Below, one piece after another: positions 1 through 7,151 of a stretch of 64,000 nucleotides of DNA. Where the stretch lies: assembly GCA_965250275.1 (NCBI GenBank), contig OZ252297.1:2728001-2792000 (forward strand). The letters run 5' to 3'. Position numbers and translations under genes: made by a program. The notes beneath the pieces are model-generated. The model was given only the letters and a program-made list of their open reading frames with translations. It was not told the DNA's origin and made no database searches. Numbering within the stretch: the stretch's first letter is position 1; every line of letters starts with the position of its first letter. This DNA comes from G965250275 sp965250275. Lineage in GTDB: Bacteria; Pseudomonadota; Alphaproteobacteria; Rhodobacterales; Rhodobacteraceae.

Positions 1-1241
1 CATCCGTTGCGGCTGGCGCAGCAACGAGCCCGGAAACCTCCGAACCCATCACCGATCAGAAGTCCTGGAAAGTGGCAACGGTTCTCGTGGCTCCGTTTCG
101 GCATCTTGGCTCGGGCGAGGATGCCGAGGCCCTGTCCTCAGGCCTGACCGAAACCTTGGCCGCAGCGCTCGCGCATTTCGAGGAATTCAAGGTCATCGAT
201 CCGGGCAATGCGTCCCAGATGAACGCAAGTCGCGGCAACCTCGGCGCCGGGCGTCAACTCGGCGCGGAATATGTCCTCGAAGGAACTGTTCAGACGTCGG
301 GGCAGCGCGCGCGCATCGGGGTTCAACTGATCGACGTTGCCAGCGGCAGCCGGGCTTGGGCGGACACTCTGAATCGCGATCTTGAAGACGTGTTCGACCT
401 CCAGGACGACATTACGGCCTATGTCGCATCCACGATGGGTGATGCAATCGGAGAGGAGCGCGCCAAATCCATTCTGGGCAAACCTGACGCTGCTTTGGAC
501 TTCCATGAACAGCTGGTCCGCGGCCTACAGCTGTTGCACCGCGTGAACCCGGCGGACTGTGCGAAAGCCAGAGGATACTTTGAAAAGCTGATCCAATCCG
601 GCCCCGACGAGATGTTTCCGAGGCTCTGCCTGTGCTGGACATATGCAATCGAGATTTGGGGAGGCTGGCCGCTTGGGCGGGAAGATGCGCTGGAATTCTC
701 GCTCAAGGAATTGCGGGATCTGATGCAACGGTACCCGCGCTCGGCCCATATTCACCGGCTCTTCAGTCGACTGTGCATCTATGACGGCGACCACGCACAG
801 GGCGTTGCCCATGCTGAGCGCGCCTTTGAACTGAACCCCTATCACAGCGACATGACGATGGCTCTGGGGATGGCACGGTTATGGAATGGAGAACTGGACC
901 AGGCAGTGACCTTGCTTGAACGGGCCTTTGCCACAAACCGTTATGCGCCCGATGTCATGAAAGTATATCTCGCGCTCGCCTACTATCTGACAGGTCGCTT
1001 CGAAGATGGTCTCAAACTCCTCGACAACAGCGAGGGCGTGACGTCGGTGACCCGGATGTACCGGATCCTGAACCTCGTTGGGTCGCAACGGATCGAAGAG
1101 GCGCAGGCCGAAGCAAAGGTGTGGCTGGCTGAGAATGCAGAGTTACAGATTGCAAGCGCCCGCTCAATCAGCGCGTTTCGCCGCCAGGACCACCGCGATC
1201 AAATCGTCGACGGTCTGCGCAAGGCCGGCCTCGTAGAGTGA
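1..1241 (+). CDS. TolB-like/TPR protein, 3' part
   Basis: The reading frame is open from base 3 to the TGA at 1239-1241, so the gene begins left of the window and the GTG at 72 is probably internal. The visible 412 residues start with a TolB-N-like segment: a beta strand VLVAPFRHLG followed by a GxxLGAEYVLEGTVQ stretch that is typical of adenylate/guanylate-cyclase-associated or winged-helix proteins of alphaproteobacteria. The rest is helical and TPR-like (for example the AHAERAFELNPYHSD and LERAFATNRYAPD repeats). The family normally carries an N-terminal effector, either a class III cyclase or an OmpR-type DNA-binding domain. That part is outside the window, so the full function cannot be read. 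Confidence 0.75.
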   Translation, partial: SVAAGAATSPETSEPITDQKSWKVATVLVAPFRHLGSGEDAEALSSGLTETLAAALAHFEEFKVIDPGNASQMNASRGNLGAGRQLGAEYVLEGTVQTSGQRARIGVQLIDVASGSRAWADTLNRDLEDVFDLQDDITAYVASTMGDAIGEERAKSILGKPDAALDFHEQLVRGLQLLHRVNPADCAKARGYFEKLIQSGPDEMFPRLCLCWTYAIEIWGGWPLGREDALEFSLKELRDLMQRYPRSAHIHRLFSRLCIYDGDHAQGVAHAERAFELNPYHSDMTMALGMARLWNGELDQAVTLLERAFATNRYAPDVMKVYLALAYYLTGRFEDGLKLLDNSEGVTSVTRMYRILNLVGSQRIEEAQAEAKVWLAENAELQIASARSISAFRRQDHRDQIVDGLRKAGLVE

Positions 1242-1278
1242 CAGTTCCGACCTTGCTGGACCGGGACGATGTTTCGTT

Positions 1279-1304
1279 GAGCAGGCGCAGGGCCTTCCCT
1301 GCTC
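1279..1304. terminator. Hairpin between convergent genes
   Basis: GCAGGG-CCTT-CCCTGC (1287-1302) lies inside a longer imperfect GAGCAG...CTGCTC arm. It sits in the 130-base gap between two convergent genes. There is no T-tract on either strand, so a termination role is only suggested. Confidence 0.35.
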
Positions 1305-1370
1305 ATTCGCGCAATGCACGGCGTCACGTTTAAAGATCAGCGGCACTGATCATGCTCGTGATTACCCGTC

Positions 1371-2786
1371 TTACCGATCAGGCGATCCTTCTGACCGGTG
1401 GCCGGCGAGACCGCCTGCGACCTCTTCAGTGGCTTCCGCCGTCAGCTCAGCCGGCAAGACGAGGTTCAGCACAATCGCAATCAGAGCTGCCGGCAAGATG
1501 CCGGACGTGGCCAGTATCTTCAGGGTGTCCGGCAAATGCTGCAACGCGCCCGGTTCCAGCTGCAGGCCAAGGCCCAGGGACAGGGCAATGGCGAAGATCA
1601 CCATGTTGCGCCGGTTCCAATCCACATCCGACAGCATCGAAACACCGGCCGCCACAACCATCCCGAACATCACGATCACACCGCCCCCCAGCACTTCAAT
1701 CGGCACGGTGGAGATCAGGGCGCCAACCTTGGGCGCAAGACCACAGAAAATCAGGAACAAGGCGCCAATGGTGACGACATGTCGGCTCATGACGCCTGTC
1801 ATTGCGATCAGGCCCACATTCTGACTGAAAGAGGTGTTGGGAAGGGCCCCGAAAAGGCCTGACAATGCCGTGCCGAACCCGTCGGCAAAGGTTGCGCCCT
1901 GAATTTCCTTGTCCGTGGCCTCGCGGCCCGCGCCACCCTTGGTGATGCCGGAGACATCTCCGACTGTCTCCACGGCAGAGACGAATGACATGAGACAAAA
2001 CCCAACGATGGCGGCGACCGAAAACTCGATGCCGAAATGGAACGGGTCCGGCAACGCAAAAGCCGCTGCCCGACCGACATTCCCGAAACTGACCATCCCC
2101 ATCAGATACGCCACGGCATACCCGACGAGCAGACCAATCAGAACGGCAGAGACGGACAACATTCCGCGGGCAAAGAATTTCAGTCCCAGCGTGACCAAGA
2201 TGACCACGCCAGCCACGGTCCAATTCTGCAATGACCCGTATTCCTCGGTGCCGATCGCCGGCACGCCCCCGGCGGCGTACTGAATTCCCACCTTGACCAA
2301 CGCCAGACCGATCATCGTCACGACCAACCCGGTCACCAGCGGCGGCAAAGCAAAGCGCAGACGCCCGATGAACAACCCCAGAAACGCGTGAAACAGCCCA
2401 CCGACCACAATCCCACCCATCAGAACGGACATCGCCTCCACGCCCTTTCCCGCGACAAGAGGGATCATGATCGGAATGAAGGCAAAGCTGGTACCTTGTA
2501 CGATGGGCAAGCGAGCGCCTACGGGGCCAACGCCGATCGACTGGAAGAGAGTGGCCACTCCTGCAAAGAACATCGACATCTGGATCATGTAGATCATCTG
2601 CGGAAAGTCGGGGCTGTTCGATCCAAAGCCAAAGCCGGCTGCACCGCAGACAATGATGGCCGGTGTCACATTCGAGACAAACATCGCCAGAACGTGCTGA
2701 ATGCCCAAGGGGACAGCCTTGTAGATCGGCGGCGTGTAGTTGGGGTCTCTGAGCTGTTGAGGGGTCCCGATGGTGGCGTCTGTCAT
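1371..2786 (-). CDS. NCS2 family xanthine/uracil permease
   Basis: This is an inner-membrane nucleobase:cation symporter of the NCS2 (uracil-xanthine permease) family, about 471 aa with a dozen or more hydrophobic segments. Visible family landmarks are the N-terminal PLGIQHVLAMFVSNVTPAIIV helix and the central SFVSAVETVGDVSGI stretch, which carries the substrate-contacting Glu. A later ALPNTSFSQNVGLIAMTGV stretch resembles the conserved QNxG motif of the family. I chose the ATG at 2786 because AAAAGGG precedes it at good spacing; the frame also extends upstream to 2831. The substrate (xanthine, urate or uracil) is not decidable from sequence reading alone. It is convergent with the TPR gene and divergent from the HPPD-like gene. 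Confidence 0.9.
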   Translation of the reverse strand: MTDATIGTPQQLRDPNYTPPIYKAVPLGIQHVLAMFVSNVTPAIIVCGAAGFGFGSNSPDFPQMIYMIQMSMFFAGVATLFQSIGVGPVGARLPIVQGTSFAFIPIMIPLVAGKGVEAMSVLMGGIVVGGLFHAFLGLFIGRLRFALPPLVTGLVVTMIGLALVKVGIQYAAGGVPAIGTEEYGSLQNWTVAGVVILVTLGLKFFARGMLSVSAVLIGLLVGYAVAYLMGMVSFGNVGRAAAFALPDPFHFGIEFSVAAIVGFCLMSFVSAVETVGDVSGITKGGAGREATDKEIQGATFADGFGTALSGLFGALPNTSFSQNVGLIAMTGVMSRHVVTIGALFLIFCGLAPKVGALISTVPIEVLGGGVIVMFGMVVAAGVSMLSDVDWNRRNMVIFAIALSLGLGLQLEPGALQHLPDTLKILATSGILPAALIAIVLNLVLPAELTAEATEEVAGGLAGHRSEGSPDR

Positions 2787-3111
2787 GGTGTGGCCCTTTT
2801 GAAAGCTCCGCCACGCCGGCGCGGTGCGCAAGGCTTGGCTTCATTGGAACGAGCTTAGGCCAACAATGAGATCATCATTTTCAGAAAATACTTGAAGGTG
2901 AATTTGGAGTGGAACGGCGGGCCTCATGGGACGCCTCGCCAATATGAGTGGGGTACAAAAGGCAGCACCACTCCGGTGTGGCGCCTGGGATCCGCCCGAA
3001 ATTGAGCGCGACTGCTGCCTGCTCGACCCAAGTTCACACCTCAAAGTAATCTTGAGTTCCGGGGCGCTTTGCGCGACGGTTCCGGGTACCGGTGGAGTTT
3101 GGGAGATCGTC

Positions 3112-4359
3112 TTGAGTATTGATGTCAGCACCTACAAACCGCTCGGAGACAAGAAAAACTCGAGCTTCTTTGACCAGTATCTGGCGATGATCTACGACCG
3201 CCGGAAGACCTCAGGCGTGGACGACCTGATCGGCAACATGCGCGCCATCGTCATTCAGGTCGAGGCAGGTGCGTCGCTGGATACGTTATCCGAGCTCTAC
3301 GTGATGACCCCATACCGCTTCACCAGCGGCTATATCGGCGAGACTCACAAGTTTCACGTCCTTCACAATGGCCCTGATTTCCCGACATTGATTGTGATGG
3401 CCCCGCTGAGCCGTCACTTCGAGGATTTCATCAGCCGGATCAACAGCATGTACCCGTTGGCCAAGGGCAAACCGCACACCCGCTATGTCGGCGAGCTGTT
3501 TGGCACTGCGGACCTGACAGAAACACGGAACACGCTGGAAGTTCAGAACATCCGGTTCGAATACAAGGGCGACACGGAAAACCCGTTCTACACCATGCCC
3601 GGTGTCTTGTTCACCAAGCCGTCTGATTTCACCTGCAATCGGATCGGATACTTGTCCCTTGACCCCAACGACCCCGACTCGCTGGGGCTGGGAGAAAAGT
3701 TCGAACTGACCGGTGAAGAGCTGAGACAACTCGATGCGGCAGCGGCCTTTGGCGTAAGTGAAGGGACCACGCCTTTGATGCTCGGGTTCGACCATATGGC
3801 CACCCGCATTCTCGCCGGAGAGCGCGAAGACGCCATTCTGGAATTCCTGACTATGGTCCCCTACTACTTTTGGGGAGCCTACAACATTTCAGAGATGAAC
3901 TCGTCCACCAATGTGAACCGGCATCCCCTGGTGGACGACGACAAGAAATCTCCGGCAAAGGTGTTCACCGCCAACAACACACCGTCCTTTGTGAATTCCT
4001 TCGAAGGGCTGCCCATGCCAACCGAGGATTTCGTGCGCAACTATGGCCGCCGCATGCATCATATGGCGGTCGAGATTGTCGACGGAAACCATGCTGCCGG
4101 GGAGAAGAATGTGGATTTCGTCGTGAATGCGCTGAAAGAAAAGGGCATTCCTTTTTTGGCGCATGTGGTTGGCGAGTGCAAAGACGATCCGAACCTGAAA
4201 CAGATTTTCTCCAAACACTCGCAGAATACAACGCTGATCACCGAATACATCGAGCGCTGCCACAAGTACGAAGGCTTCTTCACCAAGGACAATGTCGCCG
4301 CCCTGACAGCGGCGGCCGGGCAGGATGAGCAGTACCAGCACGGGCATGTCTTTGACTGA
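3112..4359 (+). CDS. HPPD-like VOC-family protein, function unknown
   Basis: A 415-aa protein I do not recognise by name. Its C-terminal half looks like a 4-hydroxyphenylpyruvate dioxygenase-type vicinal-oxygen-chelate fold. DHMATRI (His228), RRMHHMAVEI (His316/317) and LITEYIER (Glu378) are plausible Fe(II) ligands, and the last is followed by GFFTKDNVAALTAAAGQDE, which parallels the HPPD tail. I prefer the TTG at 3112 (MSIDVSTYKPLG) because GGGAG lies 7 bases upstream. An in-frame ATG at 2926 would add 62 cysteine-rich, poorly protein-like residues. It is upstream of the DUF4336 gene and divergent from the permease. Fold and metal role are inferred; the substrate is unknown. Confidence 0.75.
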   Translation: MSIDVSTYKPLGDKKNSSFFDQYLAMIYDRRKTSGVDDLIGNMRAIVIQVEAGASLDTLSELYVMTPYRFTSGYIGETHKFHVLHNGPDFPTLIVMAPLSRHFEDFISRINSMYPLAKGKPHTRYVGELFGTADLTETRNTLEVQNIRFEYKGDTENPFYTMPGVLFTKPSDFTCNRIGYLSLDPNDPDSLGLGEKFELTGEELRQLDAAAAFGVSEGTTPLMLGFDHMATRILAGEREDAILEFLTMVPYYFWGAYNISEMNSSTNVNRHPLVDDDKKSPAKVFTANNTPSFVNSFEGLPMPTEDFVRNYGRRMHHMAVEIVDGNHAAGEKNVDFVVNALKEKGIPFLAHVVGECKDDPNLKQIFSKHSQNTTLITEYIERCHKYEGFFTKDNVAALTAAAGQDEQYQHGHVFD

Positions 4360-4504
4360 CACAGCACGGGCGTTGTCGGCAACGTAGGTCTCAGGAATCG
4401 CGGACCCCGCGCCCTGATCGGCAGGTCAAATCGCTTGCCATATTGAGTCCGGCTGATCCGGTGTACTTTGGGGCGCGCGGTCGACCCAAGTAGCGAGGAG
4501 CATA

Positions 4505-5209
4505 ATGGAGCTGATCGAACACACTCCTGGGCAAATCTGGCTCGTCGAATACCCGGTGCATTACTCAGGTCTGGATTTCAGCGCACGCATGACGGTCATC
4601 CGTCTCCCGGATGGCAAACTGATGCTGCACTCGCCATGTGAAATCGATGCAGCCTTGCGGCAAAGTTTGTCCACCCTCGGTCAGGTCGCCTACATCGTCG
4701 CGCCGGGATCGTATCACTACTTCCATGTCCCGTCCGCACAGGCGGCGTTTCCGGACGCCGCAACGTGGATCTGTCCCGGCATCGAACGCAAGGTGCCACA
4801 AATGGAGTTCGACTGGTTCCTGGCAGATTCCAGTCCGGCAGAATGGCAGGACACCCTCGATCAATGCCTCGTGCGCGGCAACCGCTTCATGTGGGAAGTC
4901 GCCTTTTTCCACCGCCCCAGCCAGACCCTGCTCCTCGTCGATCTGATCGAGAACATTGGCGACGCAACGCCGGGAACCGACTGGAAGCTCAAACTGTGGT
5001 GGAAAGCAGTGTTTCACATGTGGAACACCCCCAAGCCTGCCCCGGAGTACCAACTGGGCTGGAAGGACAAACAGGCTGCAAAGACGTCGCTGGAGCACAT
5101 ACTGACGTGGGATTTCTCCCGCATCATCATCTCCCACGGCGACAACATCGACCAAGACGCCAAAGCGGTGGCGCGCGAAGCATGGAAAACGCCGTTGTCC
5201 TGGGGCTAG
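4505..5209 (+). CDS. DUF4336 domain-containing protein
   Basis: A 234-aa protein of the DUF4336 family, recognised from the N-terminal IWLVEYPVHYSGLDFSARMTVIRLPDGKLMLHSP and the central APGSYHYFHV segment. The layout resembles a degenerate metallo-beta-lactamase-like fold: early strands, then a late SRIIISHGDNI strand in which the His could be a remnant metal ligand. The canonical HxHxDH motif is not present. The start is supported by GAGGAG six bases before the ATG. No signal peptide is visible, so it is probably cytoplasmic. It lies 145 bases after the HPPD-like gene on the same strand, possibly co-transcribed. No biochemical role is assigned here. Confidence 0.8.
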   Translation: MELIEHTPGQIWLVEYPVHYSGLDFSARMTVIRLPDGKLMLHSPCEIDAALRQSLSTLGQVAYIVAPGSYHYFHVPSAQAAFPDAATWICPGIERKVPQMEFDWFLADSSPAEWQDTLDQCLVRGNRFMWEVAFFHRPSQTLLLVDLIENIGDATPGTDWKLKLWWKAVFHMWNTPKPAPEYQLGWKDKQAAKTSLEHILTWDFSRIIISHGDNIDQDAKAVAREAWKTPLSWG

Positions 5210-5526
5210 ATCGGAGCGGTAAGGGCGAAAGAAACTCGCACTGTTTGTGGCGCCGAGACAGGGAAACAGTAGCCTAAAGATTCGAAATGCTTAGTCGAGC
5301 ATAAGCAATCAAACCCACCTATGAACCCGTCTGTGCTAATCTCGTTTCGATACTCTGAGGCCTTGCGAAGCGGTCACCTAACCGAAGGCTTGCGAGGCTC
5401 ACGACCCACTGAATTACGCGCGCTAAACGCAAAACGCCCTGCTTCTACGGGACGCTTCATCCGTTGGCGTTGTCGCGAGTCAAGCCGCTCTTAGCTTTCG
5501 TTGTTCAAAGCTTGCTGGCATATGCA
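5210..5526. other. Gene-poor AT-richer intergenic segment
   Basis: I see no supportable gene in these 317 bases. Base composition is visibly less GC-rich than in the neighbouring genes. The segment holds an imperfect copy of the tRNA-Ser 3' end (listed separately) and inverted GC clusters such as AAAACGCC...GGCGTT that could form weak hairpins. Confidence 0.5.
5248..5264. repeat. Imperfect copy of tRNA-Ser 3' end (att-like)
   Basis: TGGCGCCGAGACAGGGA matches TGGCGGAGAGACAGGGA at 6285-6301 in 15 of 17 positions and in the same orientation. The second copy is the 3' terminus of tRNA-Ser(GGA), starting exactly at its CCA end. Direct repeats of a tRNA 3' end are the classic footprint of site-specific integration, and the AT-richer, gene-poor 1 kb between the copies fits a decayed insertion. 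No integrase is present, so this is inference. Confidence 0.4.
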
Positions 5527-5883
5527 TTACTGCGACCAAGCAAACTTCCCGGTCTGTTTGCCATTCATATCGTGAAACGTGCCTTTGCCACCGGGGCGGA
5601 AAAGGTACACCACGCCAAAATCCTTGAACACGACTTGAAGACCGTTCTTAGTCATCGTCATAGGATTATTCGTGGGTTTTGTGTTTGTATCTTTCAGGCA
5701 TAGTCCACTGTTTGAACCACATGACACTATCTGTGGACTATATGGCCCCCCGTTTTTCGCATGCCAATCAGAACTTACGGTAATTCGCGTTCCTGCTTTG
5801 ATATCCTGAGCCAGGGCAGGTTCAGTAAGAAACCCGGTAAAAAACGCAATCAAGCCAACGGCTAGAGCTAAGTATCTATGCAT
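5527..5883 (-). CDS. Small secreted hypothetical protein
   Basis: About 118 aa from the ATG at 5883 (MHRYLALAVGL); the frame also continues to 5901. The N-terminus is a clear Sec signal peptide, with a hydrophobic core LALAVGLIAFFTGFL and an ALA cleavage site before QDIKAGTRI. The mature part is about 90 aa with two cysteines (VSCGSNSGLC) that could form a disulfide, and no recognised domain. It lies in the AT-richer segment between the DUF4336 gene and tRNA-Ser, so it may be recently acquired or a remnant passenger. Function unknown; probably periplasmic or secreted. Confidence 0.6.
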   Translation of the reverse strand: MHRYLALAVGLIAFFTGFLTEPALAQDIKAGTRITVSSDWHAKNGGPYSPQIVSCGSNSGLCLKDTNTKPTNNPMTMTKNGLQVVFKDFGVVYLFRPGGKGTFHDMNGKQTGKFAWSQ

Positions 5884-6284
5884 CTGAAATCCTCCGTCCA
5901 AAACCCTAACTCCATTTAACCGACATGGGTCAACACACTTATGCAGGTTATCGGGCGCTCAACCTTCGCTCGTTGTCGCGATGCCCGAAGTGATTGCTCC
6001 CGAGCATGGTTTCATTTGTCCCGGTCCCTGATTGCCTTAAGCGCACTTGGCGGAAGGTTCCCATAAAGCTACGCAATTCGTTACCGATCGAGCGCAAGCA
6101 AACGAGCGAGCCAACGGGCGACCGGCTTGCGGCCACACTCGACGCATGTCGCCTTGTTCACGATCTCAGCGCAATCCATGTCATCTGACCATCGATCCAA
6201 GGAAAGTCGGAACGAAACCACATGCCGTAGGCGCACCCGACCTACAAATCATGGTCTCGAACGCGATATGGTGAGGTGGGGATC
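5884..6284. other. Gap beside tRNA-Ser, no gene recognised
   Basis: About 400 bases between the secreted-protein gene and the 3' end of tRNA-Ser. Short open frames occur on both strands (about 60 aa near 5948-6188), but none has a convincing start, domain or codon pattern. It is probably degraded DNA left next to the tRNA. Confidence 0.4.
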
Positions 6285-6374
6285 TGGCGGAGAGACAGGG
6301 ATTCGAACCCTGGAGACGGTCTCCCGCCTACACACTTTCCAGGCGTGCGCCTTCGACCACTCGGCCACCTCTCC
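6285..6374 (-). tRNA. tRNA-Ser (anticodon GGA)
   Basis: Read on the minus strand, the gene starts GGAGAGG at 6374 and ends TCTCTCC-G-CCA at 6285. The seven-base acceptor pairs with one G-T, and CCA is encoded. The anticodon loop CTGGAAA gives GGA, reading serine UCC/UCU. The T-arm shows GGTTCGAATCC, and a long variable arm (GCGGGAGACCGTCT) marks a class II tRNA, as expected for serine. Confidence 0.95.
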
Positions 6375-6431
6375 GTGCGGGGCGTTATTGCCGGATCACT
6401 GCGCGCATTGCAACCCGCAAAGCGCGCGGTT

Positions 6432-7151
6432 TCAGTCTTCGAGATGCAGATAGACCCGGCGGTTCTGCCGGCCTTTTTTCTCGATCTTGCCCAGACGGAT
6501 CTGACCGATCTCTGACGTACGGGCCACATGGGTGCCACCGCAGGGCTGCAAATCCACCTGATCGGCACCCTGCCCGATCCGGACCAGCCGGACACGATCC
6601 GCGCCGCGCGGCGGCGACACTGACATCGTCTTGACCAGCCCCGGATTGGCGTCGAGCTCGGATTCCGTGATCCAGTCCTCCGTCACGGGCAGATCCCGAT
6701 CGATCAGATCCTGCAACTGCGCCTGCAGCGCCTGCTTATCCTCCGGTGGCTCTGGCATGTGCAGATCGAGTCGCCCCTTTTCTTCGGCGATGGACCCACC
6801 TGTCACCGGCAACGGGATCACAACGGACAACAGATGCAGTGCCGTGTGCACCCGCATCAGCCGGTGCCGCCGGGCCCAATCGATCTCCTGCGCCACGTCG
6901 GTTCCCGGCGGAGGCAATGCGGCGTCCTCTTCCGGGATCAATACCGGTGCACGCGCGTCATCAAGCACCGTCGCCGTGATCGAAATCGCGCCCCCGGGCC
7001 ATGTGAGCCGCCCGCTGTCGCCCGGCTGTCCCCCGCTGGTGGGATAGAACAGCGAGCGGTCAAGCGACAGTCCGCCGTCCTCCGTGACCGACAGCACGCG
7101 TCCCGGTGCCGTGCGCGCATAAGCGTCCTCGAGGTAAAGTGCAGTGCTCAT
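6432..7151 (-). CDS. alaX: Alanyl-tRNA editing protein, AlaX-type
   Basis: A 239-aa freestanding editing domain related to the AlaRS/ThrRS second additional domain; it hydrolyses mischarged Ser- or Gly-tRNA(Ala). The zinc-binding and catalytic set is intact: HTALH (His102, His106) and CGGTH (Cys204, His208). The N-terminal LFYPTSGGQPGDSG is the glycine-rich AlaX signature. It is the last gene of a minus-strand run, its ATG overlapping the stop of the MscS gene by four bases (ATGA), and it is followed by tRNA-Ser. The serine tRNA neighbour is a curious match to the serine-editing role, but no functional link is shown. Confidence 0.93.
   Translation of the reverse strand: MSTALYLEDAYARTAPGRVLSVTEDGGLSLDRSLFYPTSGGQPGDSGRLTWPGGAISITATVLDDARAPVLIPEEDAALPPPGTDVAQEIDWARRHRLMRVHTALHLLSVVIPLPVTGGSIAEEKGRLDLHMPEPPEDKQALQAQLQDLIDRDLPVTEDWITESELDANPGLVKTMSVSPPRGADRVRLVRIGQGADQVDLQPCGGTHVARTSEIGQIRLGKIEKKGRQNRRVYLHLED

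Noticed and set aside
1352..2858. Several plus-strand ORFs opposite the purine permease
   Set aside because: They are complements of a clearly coding transporter and have no starts or domains.
5464..5703. 79-aa plus-strand ORF in the AT-richer patch
   Set aside because: Antisense to the secreted-protein gene, which has a proper signal peptide; no ribosome site or family.
6127..6515. Plus-strand ORFs reading SNPGDGLPPTHFPGVRLRPLG over the tRNA
   Set aside because: This is the well-known false ORF produced by a tRNA-Ser gene read on the opposite strand; the tRNA structure is clear.
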